A stretch of 34,650 nt of DNA from Mycolicibacterium vaccae NBRC 14118 = CIP 105934 (GCF_001552715.1 NZ_BCRS01000052.1:1-34650), one strand, 5' to 3'; numbered from the stretch's first letter, positions 9,368 to 17,757 are shown. The notes: generated from the letters alone by a model not told the origin. A program made the numbers and translations.

Positions 9368-10309
9368 GTGAGGATTCGCGAAGGCCACCTCGTCGGCGAT
9401 GCCGCCAAGGGGCCGATCCGATTCCGTGACCGGTTCTTCGGCTACATCGGGCTGACCAAGCCACGGGTGATCGAGCTGTTGCTGGTCACCACGATCCCGG
9501 CGATGCTGCTGGCCGACCGCGGCACCATCGATCCGCTGCTGATCTTCAACACCCTGGTGGGCGGACTGCTGGCCGCGGCGGGTGCGAACACGCTGAACTG
9601 CGTCGCCGACGCCGACATCGACAAGAAGATGAAGCGCACCGAACGCCGGGCGCTGGCCCGCGCCACCGTGCCGCGCAGCCACGCGCTGGTCTTCGGTCTG
9701 GCGCTGTCGGTCACCTCGTTCTTCTGGTTGTGGTGGACCACCAACATGCTTTCGGCCCACCTGGCCGGCGCGACCATCGCGTTCTACGTGCTGGTCTACA
9801 CGCTGCTGCTGAAGCGCCGCACGTCGCAGAACGTGGTGTGGGGCGGAGCGGCCGGCTGCATGCCGGTGATGATCGGCTGGTCCGCGGTGACCGGCACGAT
9901 CCAGTGGCCCGCGCTGGTGATGTTCCTGATCATCTTCTTCTGGACGCCGCCGCACACCTGGGCGCTGGCGATGAAGTACAAAGAGGACTATCAGGCGGCC
10001 GGCGTGCCGATGCTGCCCGCGGTGGCCACCGAGCAGCAGGTCACCAAGCAGATCCTGATCTACACCTGGCTGACCGTCGCGGCCACGCTGGCGCTCGCGC
10101 TGGCCACCGGCTGGCTGTACGCGGCCGTGGCCATCGTCGCCGGCACCTGGTTCCTGGCGATGGCGCACCAGCTGTACGCCGGGGTGCGCCGCGGTGAGCC
10201 GGTCAAGCCTCTGAGGTTGTTCCTGCAGTCGAACAACTATCTGGCCGTGGTGTTCTGCGCGCTCGCGGTCGATTCGGCGCTCGCGCTGCCGACGCTGCTG
10301 CACCTGTAG
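9368..10309 (+). CDS. ctaB: Protoheme IX farnesyltransferase (heme O synthase)
   Basis: Attaches a farnesyl chain to heme b to make heme O, the precursor of heme A for the aa3 cytochrome oxidase, in the cytoplasmic membrane. The 313 residues contain the UbiA-family prenyl-diphosphate-binding block [21 protein letters not shown] (about 77-97), loop [21 protein letters not shown], and [18 protein letters not shown]. About eight or nine hydrophobic helices are visible. GTG is used as start, with GAGGAG at 9354-9359, eight bases upstream. The gene is separated by nine bases from the following DUF1254 gene. The partner heme A synthase ctaA lies 3 kb downstream on the other strand. Confidence 0.97.
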   Translation: MRIREGHLVGDAAKGPIRFRDRFFGYIGLTKPRVIELLLVTTIPAMLLADRGTIDPLLIFNTLVGGLLAAAGANTLNCVADADIDKKMKRTERRALARATVPRSHALVFGLALSVTSFFWLWWTTNMLSAHLAGATIAFYVLVYTLLLKRRTSQNVVWGGAAGCMPVMIGWSAVTGTIQWPALVMFLIIFFWTPPHTWALAMKYKEDYQAAGVPMLPAVATEQQVTKQILIYTWLTVAATLALALATGWLYAAVAIVAGTWFLAMAHQLYAGVRRGEPVKPLRLFLQSNNYLAVVFCALAVDSALALPTLLHL

Positions 10310-10318
10310 GTCCCCGCC

Positions 10319-11263
10319 GTGTCCGAGCACGTCTCACCGGACAACTTCATCCGGGCCGAGAGCGACCTCTACTTCGGCAACGTCGTGCGCGACGGTGCGC
10401 TCGGGCAGTTCACCCACTTCCGGGACTTCGGGCCGCTGGACAACCAGCTGGTGGTGCGGCAGAACAGGGACACGCTCTACTCGGTGGGCGTCTTCGATCT
10501 GGACGCCGGACCCGTGACGGTCACGCTGCCGGATGCCGGCAACCGCTTCTGCTCACTACAGGTGATCACTCAGGACCACTACGTGCCCGAGGTGATCTAC
10601 ACCGCGGGCCGGCACACCTTCGACCGGGATCGGATCGGCACCCGCTACGTGATGCTCGCGTTGCGCATCCTGGTCGACCCGAACGATCCGGCAGACCTGG
10701 CCGCGGTGCATGCGCTGCAGGACGGCATCGCCGTCGAGCAGGAGTCGGCCGGGGCTTTCGAAGTACCCGACTGGGACCCGGTGAGCCAGAAAGCGGTGCG
10801 CGATGCGTTGATCGCGCTGTTCGCCACGCTTCCCGACAGCCGCGGCATGTTCGGCTCGGCCGGAGAGGTCGATCCGGTGCGCAGGCTGATCGGCGCCGCC
10901 GCGGCCTGGGGCGGCAACCCGGAACGCGACGCGCTGTATCTGACCGTGTCGCCGGACGCCAACGACGGGGCGACACCTCACCGGCTCACCGTGCACGACG
11001 TTCCCGTCGACGGGTTCTGGTCGGTCACCGTCTACAACGCCGAGGGCTACTTCACCCCGAACCCCGCCGACGCGTACTCGGTCAACAGCGTCACCGCGGT
11101 CAGGGACGCCGACGGTGCGGTCACCATCCAGTTCGGCGGCGCGGACCAGGCGACCAACCATCTGCCCGTCACGCCCGGCTGGAACTATCTGGTGCGGTTG
11201 TACCGTCCGCGCCAGGAGATCCTCGACGGGTCCTGGAGCTTCCCGACCGCCCAGCCGGTCTAG
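10319..11263 (+). CDS. DUF1254/DUF1214 domain protein
   Basis: A 314-residue protein with the paired DUF1254 (N-terminal half: VVRQNRDTLYSVGVFDLDAGPVTVTLPD and a DHYVPEVIY segment) and DUF1214 (C-terminal: DVPVDGFWSVTVYNAEGYFTPNPADAYSVNS and NHLPVTPGWNYLVRLYRPRQEILDGSW) arrangement. The biochemical role of this family is not established. No signal peptide or membrane helix is evident, unlike many longer family members that are exported. The GTG start is nine bases after the ctaB stop, so co-transcription is likely. The stop shares the CTAG palindrome with the convergent qor gene. A role in heme metabolism is only suggested by position. Confidence 0.88.
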   Translation: MSEHVSPDNFIRAESDLYFGNVVRDGALGQFTHFRDFGPLDNQLVVRQNRDTLYSVGVFDLDAGPVTVTLPDAGNRFCSLQVITQDHYVPEVIYTAGRHTFDRDRIGTRYVMLALRILVDPNDPADLAAVHALQDGIAVEQESAGAFEVPDWDPVSQKAVRDALIALFATLPDSRGMFGSAGEVDPVRRLIGAAAAWGGNPERDALYLTVSPDANDGATPHRLTVHDVPVDGFWSVTVYNAEGYFTPNPADAYSVNSVTAVRDADGAVTIQFGGADQATNHLPVTPGWNYLVRLYRPRQEILDGSWSFPTAQPV

Positions 11264-12246
11264 GGGATCAGCACCACCGAGCCGACCGTCTTGCGGCCCT
11301 GCAGATCGCGGTGGGCCTGCTCGGCTTCGCGCAGCGCGTACCGGTTGCTGATGGTGACCTCCAGGGTGCCGTCGGCGATCGCGGTGAGCAATTCGCCTGC
11401 GCGCCAAGCGAATTCGTCCGGGGTTCGGGTGTGGTGCGCCAGGGTCGGGCGGGTGAGGAAGACCGATCCGGCCGTGTTGAGCCGCTGCGGGTCGACGGGC
11501 GGAACCGGGCCGCTGGCGGCGCCGAACAGTGCCAGGGTGCCGCGGACGGCGAGGCTGGCCAGACTGGCTTCGAACGTCGACGCGCCGACGCCGTCGTACA
11601 CCGCGGCGACCCCGTCACCGTCGGTGAGCTCGCGGATGCGCCGGCCGAAGTCCGCGGCACCTGCTTCGTCCTGGCCGGGGTAGTCGAGCACCTCGACCGC
11701 CCCGGCGCGGCGAGACAGCTCGGCCTTCTCGGGGGTGGACACGGTGGTGATGACCGACGCCGCCAGGCTGGTCGCCCACTGCGTCAGGATCAGGCCGACA
11801 CCGCCGGCGCCGGCGTGGACCAGCAGCGCATCGCCCTGCTGCACCGGGTAGGTCGACTTGATCAAATAGTGCGCCGTCATGCCCTTCAACATCGCGGAGG
11901 CGGCCACCTCCGGCGTCACGCCGTCAGGCACATACGCGACGAAATCCGCAGGTGCCACTGCATATTCGGCGTAGGCGCCGAGTGCCTTGTCGGTCACCAC
12001 GCGGTCGCCGACGTTCAGCGCCGCCACCTCGTCGCCGACGGCCTCGATGATGCCGCACACCTCGTTGCCGACGATGAACGGCACCTCGCGTGGGTACAGG
12101 CCGGACCGGAAGTAGGTGTCGATGAAGTTCACGCCGATGGCCTCGGCCCTGATCAGCACCTGATCGGGACCCGGGACGGGTTGGGGCTTCTCGACGAAGG
12201 ACAGGACCTCGGGTCCGCCGGTCTCGGCGACTTCGATGACGTACAT
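11260..12246 (-). CDS. qor: Quinone oxidoreductase (zinc-independent MDR family)
   Basis: NADPH-dependent quinone reductase of the medium-chain dehydrogenase/reductase superfamily, 328 residues. The GroES-like N-terminal half includes EAIGVNFIDTYFRSGLYP, the usual signature of quinone oxidoreductases, and lacks the zinc cysteine cluster. The nucleotide-binding motif HAGAGGVGLILTQWA is followed by the conserved YDGVGASTFEASLASL. I chose the ATG at 12246 because MYVIEVAETGGPEVL is the family N-terminus and the length matches the M. tuberculosis Qor I recall. In-frame ATGs at 12255 and 12258 are alternatives, and the longer upstream extension has no conservation. It is divergent from the ATP-grasp gene with a 37-base gap. 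Confidence 0.93.
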   Translation of the reverse strand: MYVIEVAETGGPEVLSFVEKPQPVPGPDQVLIRAEAIGVNFIDTYFRSGLYPREVPFIVGNEVCGIIEAVGDEVAALNVGDRVVTDKALGAYAEYAVAPADFVAYVPDGVTPEVAASAMLKGMTAHYLIKSTYPVQQGDALLVHAGAGGVGLILTQWATSLAASVITTVSTPEKAELSRRAGAVEVLDYPGQDEAGAADFGRRIRELTDGDGVAAVYDGVGASTFEASLASLAVRGTLALFGAASGPVPPVDPQRLNTAGSVFLTRPTLAHHTRTPDEFAWRAGELLTAIADGTLEVTISNRYALREAEQAHRDLQGRKTVGSVVLIP

Positions 12247-12267
12247 GGCGACCATCATGCCCCTCGC

Positions 12268-12273
12268 TAGGAT
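12268..12273 (+). promoter_or_regulatory. -10 box before the ATP-grasp gene
   Basis: TAGGAT fits TANNNT closely and lies ten bases before the ATG at 12284, predicting a transcript with only about three leader bases. The qor/ATP-grasp gap is only 37 bases, so both promoters must be compact. Pattern match only. Confidence 0.45.
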
Positions 12274-12283
12274 CTGTGCTGCC

Positions 12284-13222
12284 ATGAAACTGGAACGCCC
12301 CGACGTATTCCACCCGCGCATCGTGCTCGCCGGCTGCCCGGCGTTACCCGAGGGCGACGGTGACGACGCCGGCCTCGTCGCCGCGTTGCGGGCCCGCGGC
12401 CTGCATGCGCGGTGGTCGTCCTGGGACGATCCCGCCACCTTGGACGCCGACCTGGTGATCCTGCGCGCGGCGTGGGATTACACCGACCGGCTCGACGAGT
12501 TCCTCGACTGGACGCGCCAGGTCCCGCACCTGCTCAATGCGCCGCAGGTGGTGGCCTGGAACGCCGACAAGCGGTACCTGGCAGACCTGTCGGAGGCAGG
12601 GGTGCCGACGGTGCCCGGGGCGTTCTTCGCGCCGGGGGAGCAGGCGCACATCCCGTCCGGCGAGGTCGTGGTCAAGCCCGCGGTCGGTGCGGGTTCGGTT
12701 GGCGCGCAGCGGTTCACCGATCCGCAGCGGGCCCGTGCGCACGTCGATTCGCTGCACGCGCGCGGCCGCACCGCGCTGGTGCAGCCCTACGACGAACGGA
12801 TCAGCGCCGGGGAGACCGCGCTGGTGTTCCTCGGCGGTGCGCAGTCGCATGCGTTCACCAAGGGCCCGATGCTGCCGCCGCCGGGGGAGTCGCCCGCACT
12901 CGACGAATCCGGCACCTACGCCGAGGAACGGCTGCAGGCGGCCGACCCCGATTTCGAGCTGTGGGACCTCGGGCACGCCGCGCTGGCCGCGGCGGCAGAC
13001 CGGTGCGGTCTGCAGGCCTCGGAGCTGCTCTATGCCCGGGTCGACATCATCGGCGGGGGCGACGACCCGCGGCTGCTGGAACTGGAACTGATCGAGCCGT
13101 CACTGGGCTGGCGTCAGCTCGTCGGGCCCGAGCGCAGCCGGCAGGAGCGCCGGTTCGCGCTCGCGGTCGAGTCAGCGCTGGAGCGGTTCGGGCTCGGCCC
13201 GTTCGCGCATCGACGCCCATAG
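12284..13222 (+). CDS. ATP-grasp domain protein, substrate unknown
   Basis: A 312-residue protein resembling the RimK/glutathione synthetase-like ATP-grasp group. A short pre-ATP-grasp domain (about 1-100, with LVILRAAWDYTDRLDEFLDW and NAPQVVAWNADKRYLADL) is followed by the ATP-grasp fold. The latter includes GEVVVKPAVGAGSVGAQRF (nucleotide-binding lysine and glycine-rich loop), ALVQPYDERI, the metal-binding stretch ARVDIIGGGDDPRLLELELIEPSL, and a C-terminal helix. Such enzymes ligate a carboxylate to an amine or thiol using ATP. The upstream in-frame ATG is rejected because the DNA there overlaps the qor start. The 3' end overlaps the convergent ctaA by 51 bases. Substrate cannot be deduced. 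Confidence 0.87.
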   Translation: MKLERPDVFHPRIVLAGCPALPEGDGDDAGLVAALRARGLHARWSSWDDPATLDADLVILRAAWDYTDRLDEFLDWTRQVPHLLNAPQVVAWNADKRYLADLSEAGVPTVPGAFFAPGEQAHIPSGEVVVKPAVGAGSVGAQRFTDPQRARAHVDSLHARGRTALVQPYDERISAGETALVFLGGAQSHAFTKGPMLPPPGESPALDESGTYAEERLQAADPDFELWDLGHAALAAAADRCGLQASELLYARVDIIGGGDDPRLLELELIEPSLGWRQLVGPERSRQERRFALAVESALERFGLGPFAHRRP

Positions 13223-14128
13223 CGCCGCAGTCGCCGCCGTGCAGGCCGCCGCACCCGCGACGTGCAGGGCCACCAACGCCTCGGGCACCCCGGTGAAGAA
13301 CTGGATGGTGCCCAGCAGGCCCTGCGCGGCGACCAGCACGACCACCACAGCGAGCCGTTTCATCACGTCGCGGGACGCGCGTGCGGTCAGCAGGCCGAAG
13401 CCCAGACCCACCAGCAGCGACAGATACGCCACCAGCAGTGACGAGTGCATGTGCACCAGCGTGGTGATCTCGACCTCCAGCCGGGGCACCGGCCGGTCCG
13501 GGCTCTTGTCCCCGGCGTGCGGGCCGGCCCCTGTCACCATGGTTCCGGTGACCAGTACCGCGGCCAGCGTCAGCGCCGACAGCACGGTCAGCTGCCGCAG
13601 CGGCTTCGGCACCCGCGTGACGACCACACCGTCGTCCGGCTCGCCGATCTTGACGAAGAGCAGCACGGCGAGCCAGACCATGGCCATCGACACCAGCAGG
13701 TGGACCGCCACGGTCCACCACAGCAGTCCGGTGAGCACGGTGATGCCGCCGATGATCGCCTGCGCCACCGTCGACGCCGGCATCAGCCACGCGTAGACCA
13801 GCACCTCGCGACGGCGCCGGGCGCGGGTGACCGCCAGCACCGCGGCGGCCGCGGTGAGCACCACCAGGAAGGTCAGCAGGCGGTTGCCGAACTCCACGGC
13901 CTGGTGGATGCCGGCGACTTCGGCGTGCGGGACCGGGGTGAAGCTGCCGGGGAAGCACTGCGGCCAGGTCGGGCAGCCGAGGCCGGACGCGGTGACGCGC
14001 ACGATCGCTCCGGTGACGGCGATGCCGCCCTGGGTCAGGATCACGGCCGCGGCGATGAGACGCTGTACCCGAAGGCTCGGCTCGGGAAGCAGATCGACGA
14101 GCCGCAGGAAAAGTCGTCCGACGGGCAC
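13172..14128 (-). CDS. ctaA: Heme A synthase (COX15/CtaA family)
   Basis: Oxidises the C8 methyl of heme O to a formyl group, giving heme A for cytochrome aa3 oxidase. The 318-residue membrane protein has about eight hydrophobic helices. It carries the heme-ligand histidines of the family in GIHQAVEFGNR, WWTVAVHLLVS, LVHMHSSLLVA and ALHVAGAA. The cysteine-containing extracytoplasmic loop VRVTASGLGCPTWPQC, typical of CtaA proteins, is present. GTG is the likely start, with TACCAT six bases upstream as a leaderless-type promoter. It works downstream of CtaB in the same pathway. Some databases label the M. tuberculosis orthologue an antibiotic-transport membrane protein, but the sequence supports heme A synthase. 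Confidence 0.95.
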   Translation of the reverse strand: MPVGRLFLRLVDLLPEPSLRVQRLIAAAVILTQGGIAVTGAIVRVTASGLGCPTWPQCFPGSFTPVPHAEVAGIHQAVEFGNRLLTFLVVLTAAAAVLAVTRARRRREVLVYAWLMPASTVAQAIIGGITVLTGLLWWTVAVHLLVSMAMVWLAVLLFVKIGEPDDGVVVTRVPKPLRQLTVLSALTLAAVLVTGTMVTGAGPHAGDKSPDRPVPRLEVEITTLVHMHSSLLVAYLSLLVGLGFGLLTARASRDVMKRLAVVVVLVAAQGLLGTIQFFTGVPEALVALHVAGAAACTAATAALWASMRERAEPEPLQR

Positions 14129-14134
14129 GCTCCG

Positions 14135-14140
14135 ATGGTA
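14135..14140 (-). promoter_or_regulatory. -10 box of ctaA, leaderless layout
   Basis: TACCAT on the minus strand ends six bases before the GTG of ctaA. An ACTAC/GTAGT inverted repeat with a 5-base loop (14152-14166) lies just upstream and could be an operator or a small terminator of the ABC operon. This covers the only gap between the ABC permease and ctaA. Confidence 0.45.
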
Positions 14141-14205
14141 GAGCCTCGGTAACTACACCTCGTAGTAGGGGCGGGTGACCGGGATCATGCCCTCCGGCGA
14201 ACTGC

Positions 14206-14985
14206 TCAGGTGAAGCGGAACCAGCGCAGCGCGCACAGCGCCGCGACGGCGCCCCACACGGCCAGCACGGCCAGGCCGAGCCAGTCCACCGACAGCGTCA
14301 TCGCCTGCGACAGCGCCTCGGTCAACGCGCCCGACGGGGTCAGCCGCGCCACCCACTGCACGGCCGAGGGCACCATGCCGCCCTCCAGCGTGAGCGCGCC
14401 CAGAGCGGCGAAGACGAACCAGAGCAGGTTCGCCAACGCGAGCACGATCTCGGCGCGCAGCGTGCCGCCGAGCAGCAGACCCAGCGCCGCGAAGACCACC
14501 GTGCCCAGCGCGATGATCGCCGCGCCGAGCGCCAGGCCCGCCAGCGGAGGTCGCCAGCCGAGCGCGAACCCGATGGCCCCGAACAGGATCGACTGCAGGA
14601 TGACCACGGTGATCACCGCCAGCGACTTGCCGGCGATGATGCCCCACACCGGCAGCGCGGTCGCCCCGAGTCGCTTCAGCGCCCCGTAGCGGCGGTCGAA
14701 CGCGACCGCGATCGCCTGACCGGTGAACGCCGTGGAGATCACCGCGAGCGCCATGATGGCCGGCACGAACGTCCCCGCGCGGTCCGGTCCGAAGGAGCCC
14801 AGCGGCAGCAGGGTCAGCCCGACCAGCAGCGTGATCGGGATGAACATGGTCAGCAGCAGCTGCTCGCCGTTGCGCAGCAGCAGCCGCAGCTCCAGGCTGG
14901 ACTGCGCGCGCAGCATCTTCGGGATCGGGGCCGGGCGCGGGTCGGGGGTGAAGGTGCCCGGCGCGAACCGGTTGGCGCTGGTCAT
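14206..14985 (-). CDS. ABC-2 type exporter permease
   Basis: A 259-residue permease with about six hydrophobic helices and the ABC-2 fold. A cytoplasmic N-terminus carries basic residues before LLLTMFIPITLLVGLTLLPLG. The conserved FDRRYGALKRLGATALPVWGIIAGK amphipathic block follows, and then a series of small-residue helices. The ATG at 14985 overlaps the stop of the preceding ATPase gene as ATGA, showing coupling; the open frame upstream of it is inside the ATPase gene and is rejected. Together with that ATPase it should form a membrane exporter. The substrate is unknown. Conserved linkage with mptB hints at a cell-envelope cargo, which is inference. Confidence 0.9.
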   Translation of the reverse strand: MTSANRFAPGTFTPDPRPAPIPKMLRAQSSLELRLLLRNGEQLLLTMFIPITLLVGLTLLPLGSFGPDRAGTFVPAIMALAVISTAFTGQAIAVAFDRRYGALKRLGATALPVWGIIAGKSLAVITVVILQSILFGAIGFALGWRPPLAGLALGAAIIALGTVVFAALGLLLGGTLRAEIVLALANLLWFVFAALGALTLEGGMVPSAVQWVARLTPSGALTEALSQAMTLSVDWLGLAVLAVWGAVAALCALRWFRFT

Positions 14986-15947
14986 TTCCGTAGCTCCCGC
15001 CCGGTGAGTTCGAGGAAGACGTCTTCCAGGCTGCGCTGCTCCACCCGCATGTCGGTGGCCAGCACGTCCAGCCGCGCGCACCATGCGGTGACGGTGGCCA
15101 GCACCTGCGGGTCGATGTGGCCCTCGACCAGGTACTCGCCCGGCGCGGTCTCAGCCGCCCGGTAGTCCTCGGGCAGCGCGGCGACCAGCAGCGACAGATC
15201 GAGCATCCGGGGAGCGCGGAAGCGCAACTGGTTCTCCGCGCCGCTGCGCATCAGCTCGGCCGGGGTTCCGGTGGCGACGGCCGCACCGTGGTCGATGATC
15301 AGAATCCGGTCGGCCAGTTCCTCGGCCTCCGCGAGTTGGTGGGTGGTCAGCACCACCGTCACCCCGTCGCGGCGCAACGCGTCGATCAACTCCCACACCA
15401 CGATCCGCGCGTGTGCGTCCATGCCGGCGGTCGGTTCGTCGAGAAACACCAGTTCGGGACGGCCCACCACCGCGCAGGCGAGCGCGAGCCGCTGCTGCTG
15501 CCCGCCGGAGAGCCGACGGTAGGTGGTGCGCGCCGAATCGGTCAGTCCCAGCGTGTCCAGCAGCCACTTCGGGTCCAGCGGATCGGCGGCGTAGGAGGCG
15601 ACGAGATCGAGCATCTCGCCGGCCCGGGCCGCCGGATAGGCGCCGCCGCCCTGCAGCATCACCCCGGTGCGGGCGCGCACCTGGGCGTTGTCGGCGACCG
15701 GGTCGAGGCCCAGGATCCTGATCGAACCGGAGTCGGGCTTGAGGAAGCCCTCGCACATCTCGACGGTCGTCGTCTTGCCCGCGCCGTTGGGGCCCAGCAG
15801 CGCGAAGACCTCGGCGGCCTGAACATCGAGGTCGAGGGAGTCCACAGCGGTCGTCGCCCCGTACTTCTTGCTGACCCCGCGTAACTGGACGGGGGCCGAC
15901 GAGCGCTCGCGGGAGGAGCCGAGGGCACCGGACGGCGGGGAGGTCAC
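14982..15947 (-). CDS. ABC exporter ATP-binding protein
   Basis: A 321-residue ATPase of the ABC-2/drug-exporter class. Walker A is LLGPNGAGKTTTVEMCEG (about residue 50), the signature is LSGGQQQRLALA, Walker B is PELVFLDEPTAGMD, and the switch histidine is in LTTHQLAEAEELAD. The C-terminal 80 residues are the extra domain common to DrrA-like exporters and end with RSLEDVFLELTGREL. GTG at 15947 overlaps the mptB stop as GTGA, and the gene's stop overlaps the permease ATG, so mptB, ATPase and permease form one coupled unit. The substrate is unknown. Confidence 0.93.
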   Translation of the reverse strand: MTSPPSGALGSSRERSSAPVQLRGVSKKYGATTAVDSLDLDVQAAEVFALLGPNGAGKTTTVEMCEGFLKPDSGSIRILGLDPVADNAQVRARTGVMLQGGGAYPAARAGEMLDLVASYAADPLDPKWLLDTLGLTDSARTTYRRLSGGQQQRLALACAVVGRPELVFLDEPTAGMDAHARIVVWELIDALRRDGVTVVLTTHQLAEAEELADRILIIDHGAAVATGTPAELMRSGAENQLRFRAPRMLDLSLLVAALPEDYRAAETAPGEYLVEGHIDPQVLATVTAWCARLDVLATDMRVEQRSLEDVFLELTGRELRK

Positions 15948-17632
15948 GGGGACTCAGCGTAGGCGTCGGGCTTGGGGCTCGGTGGCGGCGGTGGCGCTGA
16001 CGGGTCATCCGCAGGCTCCTCCGCCCGCACCCGCCACGGCAACCTGCGGTAGGTCAGCGTCATCAGGATGAGCAGGATCACCGTGCTGGCCACGGTGGCC
16101 ATCGCGATCTGGAACAGCGTGAACCTGTCTCCGTTGGCGGTGGGGCCGAAGATGCCGACGATCAGCGTGACGGCGATGGCCGCGGCGCGGAACCGCGGCC
16201 GGGTGGCCCAGGTGGCCAGCGGGATGATGGCCCACAGCACGTACCAGGGCTGCACGACCGGGAAAAGCAGCAAGGTGGCGCCGAGCGCAACGCCGAGCCC
16301 GCCGACCGGGTGCAGCCGGCCCCGCAACACGGCGAACAGCAGCCACAGCACGATGACCGCGATCAACGTCACACCCATCGCGCGGGTCAGCGCCAGCACC
16401 GCGGTGGTGTGGTCGCCGAGTCCGAGCAGAATCCCGACCTGGCCCGTGCCCAGCGCCAGCAGTGTCGGCGGGGACATCCAGCTGCGCACCACGTTGGCGG
16501 TGCCGAGGGTGAACAACCAGCCGAAGCCGAGCCCGCTGGCCCAGCCGATCAGCGCCATCACCGCCAGCGACACCAGCCCCAGCGAGGTGCTCGCGACCAG
16601 GAAGGCCTTGACCGTCCCGCCCCAGCGGTTGGCCAGGGCCATCGCGACGAAACCGAGCGCGAGCAGCGAGGGCAGCTTCACCTGCGAGGACAGCGTGATC
16701 AGCACCGCGCCGGCGATCAGCATCGCCAGCGGATACCAGCGGAGCCACTCCTCGCGGCCGTGCGGCCAGGTCAGGGGCCGGGGGATCAGTGGCGTGGCGG
16801 CGTCGACCCCGCGCAGCGCCAACTCGGTGCCGGCCAGCATCAGCCCCAGCATCAGCGCCTCGTTGTGGATGCCGGCCACCAGGTGCATGAACAGCAGCGG
16901 GTTGGCCGGGCCCAGCCACAGCGCGCTGACCTCGGCGACACCGCAGCGGCGTGCCAGGCGCGGGGTGGCCCAGACGATCAGGCCGACGCCCAGCAACACG
17001 ACGAGGCGGTGGAAGAGCACGGCCTCGACGATGTTCTCCCCGGTCAGGCGCGAGATGCCGCGTCCGATCCACAGGAACAGGGGTCCGTAGGGGGCGGGGG
17101 TCTCCCGCCACATGCTCGGCACCGACAGCGTGAACACATGGTCCAGACCCAGCCCGGTCGCTGGGCCCACCTCGTAGGGATCGTTGCCCTGCAGGGAGAT
17201 CTCGCTCTGCGCCAGGTAGGAGTAGACGTCCTTGCTGTACATCGGCGGGGCGAGAAGCAGGGGTAACGCCCACAGCATCAGCGTGCGGTCGAGTTGGCTG
17301 CGCGTCATCTTCCGCGGACCGAGCGCGAAGCGGCCGAGCATCAGCCATGCCAGCGTCATCATCACCGCGCCGGTGGTGGTCATGGTCAGCGACACCGTCT
17401 GGATCCGCGACGGCAGGTTGAGCAGTCGGACGCCGAACGTGGGGTCCTGCACGACCGGCCGCGCTCCCGCGCCGAGGGCGCCGATCGCCATCAGCACGGT
17501 GCCGGTGGCGCCGAAGAGCCGGGTGCGCCGCATCGCGACGAACTCGGCGGCGTTCAGTGGGTTGCCGACGGTCCGCTCGTCGCCGTGCAAGCGCGCGATC
17601 GACGAGCTGAGAGAGTGTCGGCGGGCTGCCAC
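15944..17632 (-). CDS. mptB: Alpha-(1->6)-mannopyranosyltransferase MptB
   Basis: Membrane mannosyltransferase of the GT-C superfamily that uses polyprenyl-phosphate mannose to build the early alpha-1,6 mannan backbone of lipomannan and lipoarabinomannan, as defined for the corynebacterial MptB. The 562 residues hold about 13 hydrophobic helices. The GT-C loop APPMYSKDVYSYLAQSEISLQGNDPYE after the first helices contains the expected catalytic aspartate, followed by APYGPLFLW. The C-terminal tail is proline-rich and cytoplasmic (about 535-562). The GTG start has TACGCT six bases upstream, a leaderless arrangement that supports this start. It is the first gene of the operon with the ABC exporter and is divergent from sufR. 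Confidence 0.9.
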   Translation of the reverse strand: MAARRHSLSSSIARLHGDERTVGNPLNAAEFVAMRRTRLFGATGTVLMAIGALGAGARPVVQDPTFGVRLLNLPSRIQTVSLTMTTTGAVMMTLAWLMLGRFALGPRKMTRSQLDRTLMLWALPLLLAPPMYSKDVYSYLAQSEISLQGNDPYEVGPATGLGLDHVFTLSVPSMWRETPAPYGPLFLWIGRGISRLTGENIVEAVLFHRLVVLLGVGLIVWATPRLARRCGVAEVSALWLGPANPLLFMHLVAGIHNEALMLGLMLAGTELALRGVDAATPLIPRPLTWPHGREEWLRWYPLAMLIAGAVLITLSSQVKLPSLLALGFVAMALANRWGGTVKAFLVASTSLGLVSLAVMALIGWASGLGFGWLFTLGTANVVRSWMSPPTLLALGTGQVGILLGLGDHTTAVLALTRAMGVTLIAVIVLWLLFAVLRGRLHPVGGLGVALGATLLLFPVVQPWYVLWAIIPLATWATRPRFRAAAIAVTLIVGIFGPTANGDRFTLFQIAMATVASTVILLILMTLTYRRLPWRVRAEEPADDPSAPPPPPSPKPDAYAESP

Positions 17633-17638
17633 GATGGC

Positions 17639-17644
17639 AGCGTA
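17639..17644 (-). promoter_or_regulatory. -10 box of mptB, leaderless layout
   Basis: TACGCT on the minus strand matches TANNNT and ends six bases before the GTG of mptB. No Shine-Dalgarno sequence is available for that GTG, in keeping with a leaderless mRNA. Confidence 0.5.
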
Positions 17645-17742
17645 GCGGGCGGATATTCCCCGGCGGCCGGGGTGACGGCATGTGAGAAACGCGACGGTCC
17701 GGCTAAGGGTGCCCTTGGTGGACCAGGTCAGGGAATTGCGTC

Positions 17743-17757
17743 ACACTGGTGTTGTGA
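17743..17757. promoter_or_regulatory. SufR operator covering the sufR start codon
   Basis: The sequence ACACT-GGTGT-TGTGA fits the ACACT-N5-TGTGA element that I recall being reported for M. tuberculosis SufR. It is part of the imperfect palindrome TCACA-N7-TGTGA (17741-17757). The right half-site includes the GTG start codon at 17754-17756. A repressor bound here would block initiation at or next to the promoter and give autorepression of the whole suf operon. The match is seen directly; the motif itself is from memory and not checked. Confidence 0.7.

Noticed and set aside
9173..10330. An N-terminal extension of tkt running back through the ctaB gene
   Set aside because: The extension is antisense to ctaB and has no conserved sequence; tkt has a strong ribosome-binding site before the GTG at 9172.
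12247..12438. A 64-residue N-terminal extension of qor
   Set aside because: It overlaps the start and coding part of the divergent ATP-grasp gene, is low-complexity, and the family N-terminus begins at 12246.
14206..17632. mptB plus the ABC pair as a new antibiotic-biosynthesis or resistance cluster
   Set aside because: mptB is a recognisable envelope mannosyltransferase and the arrangement matches the core mycobacterial gene order; no biosynthetic genes are present.
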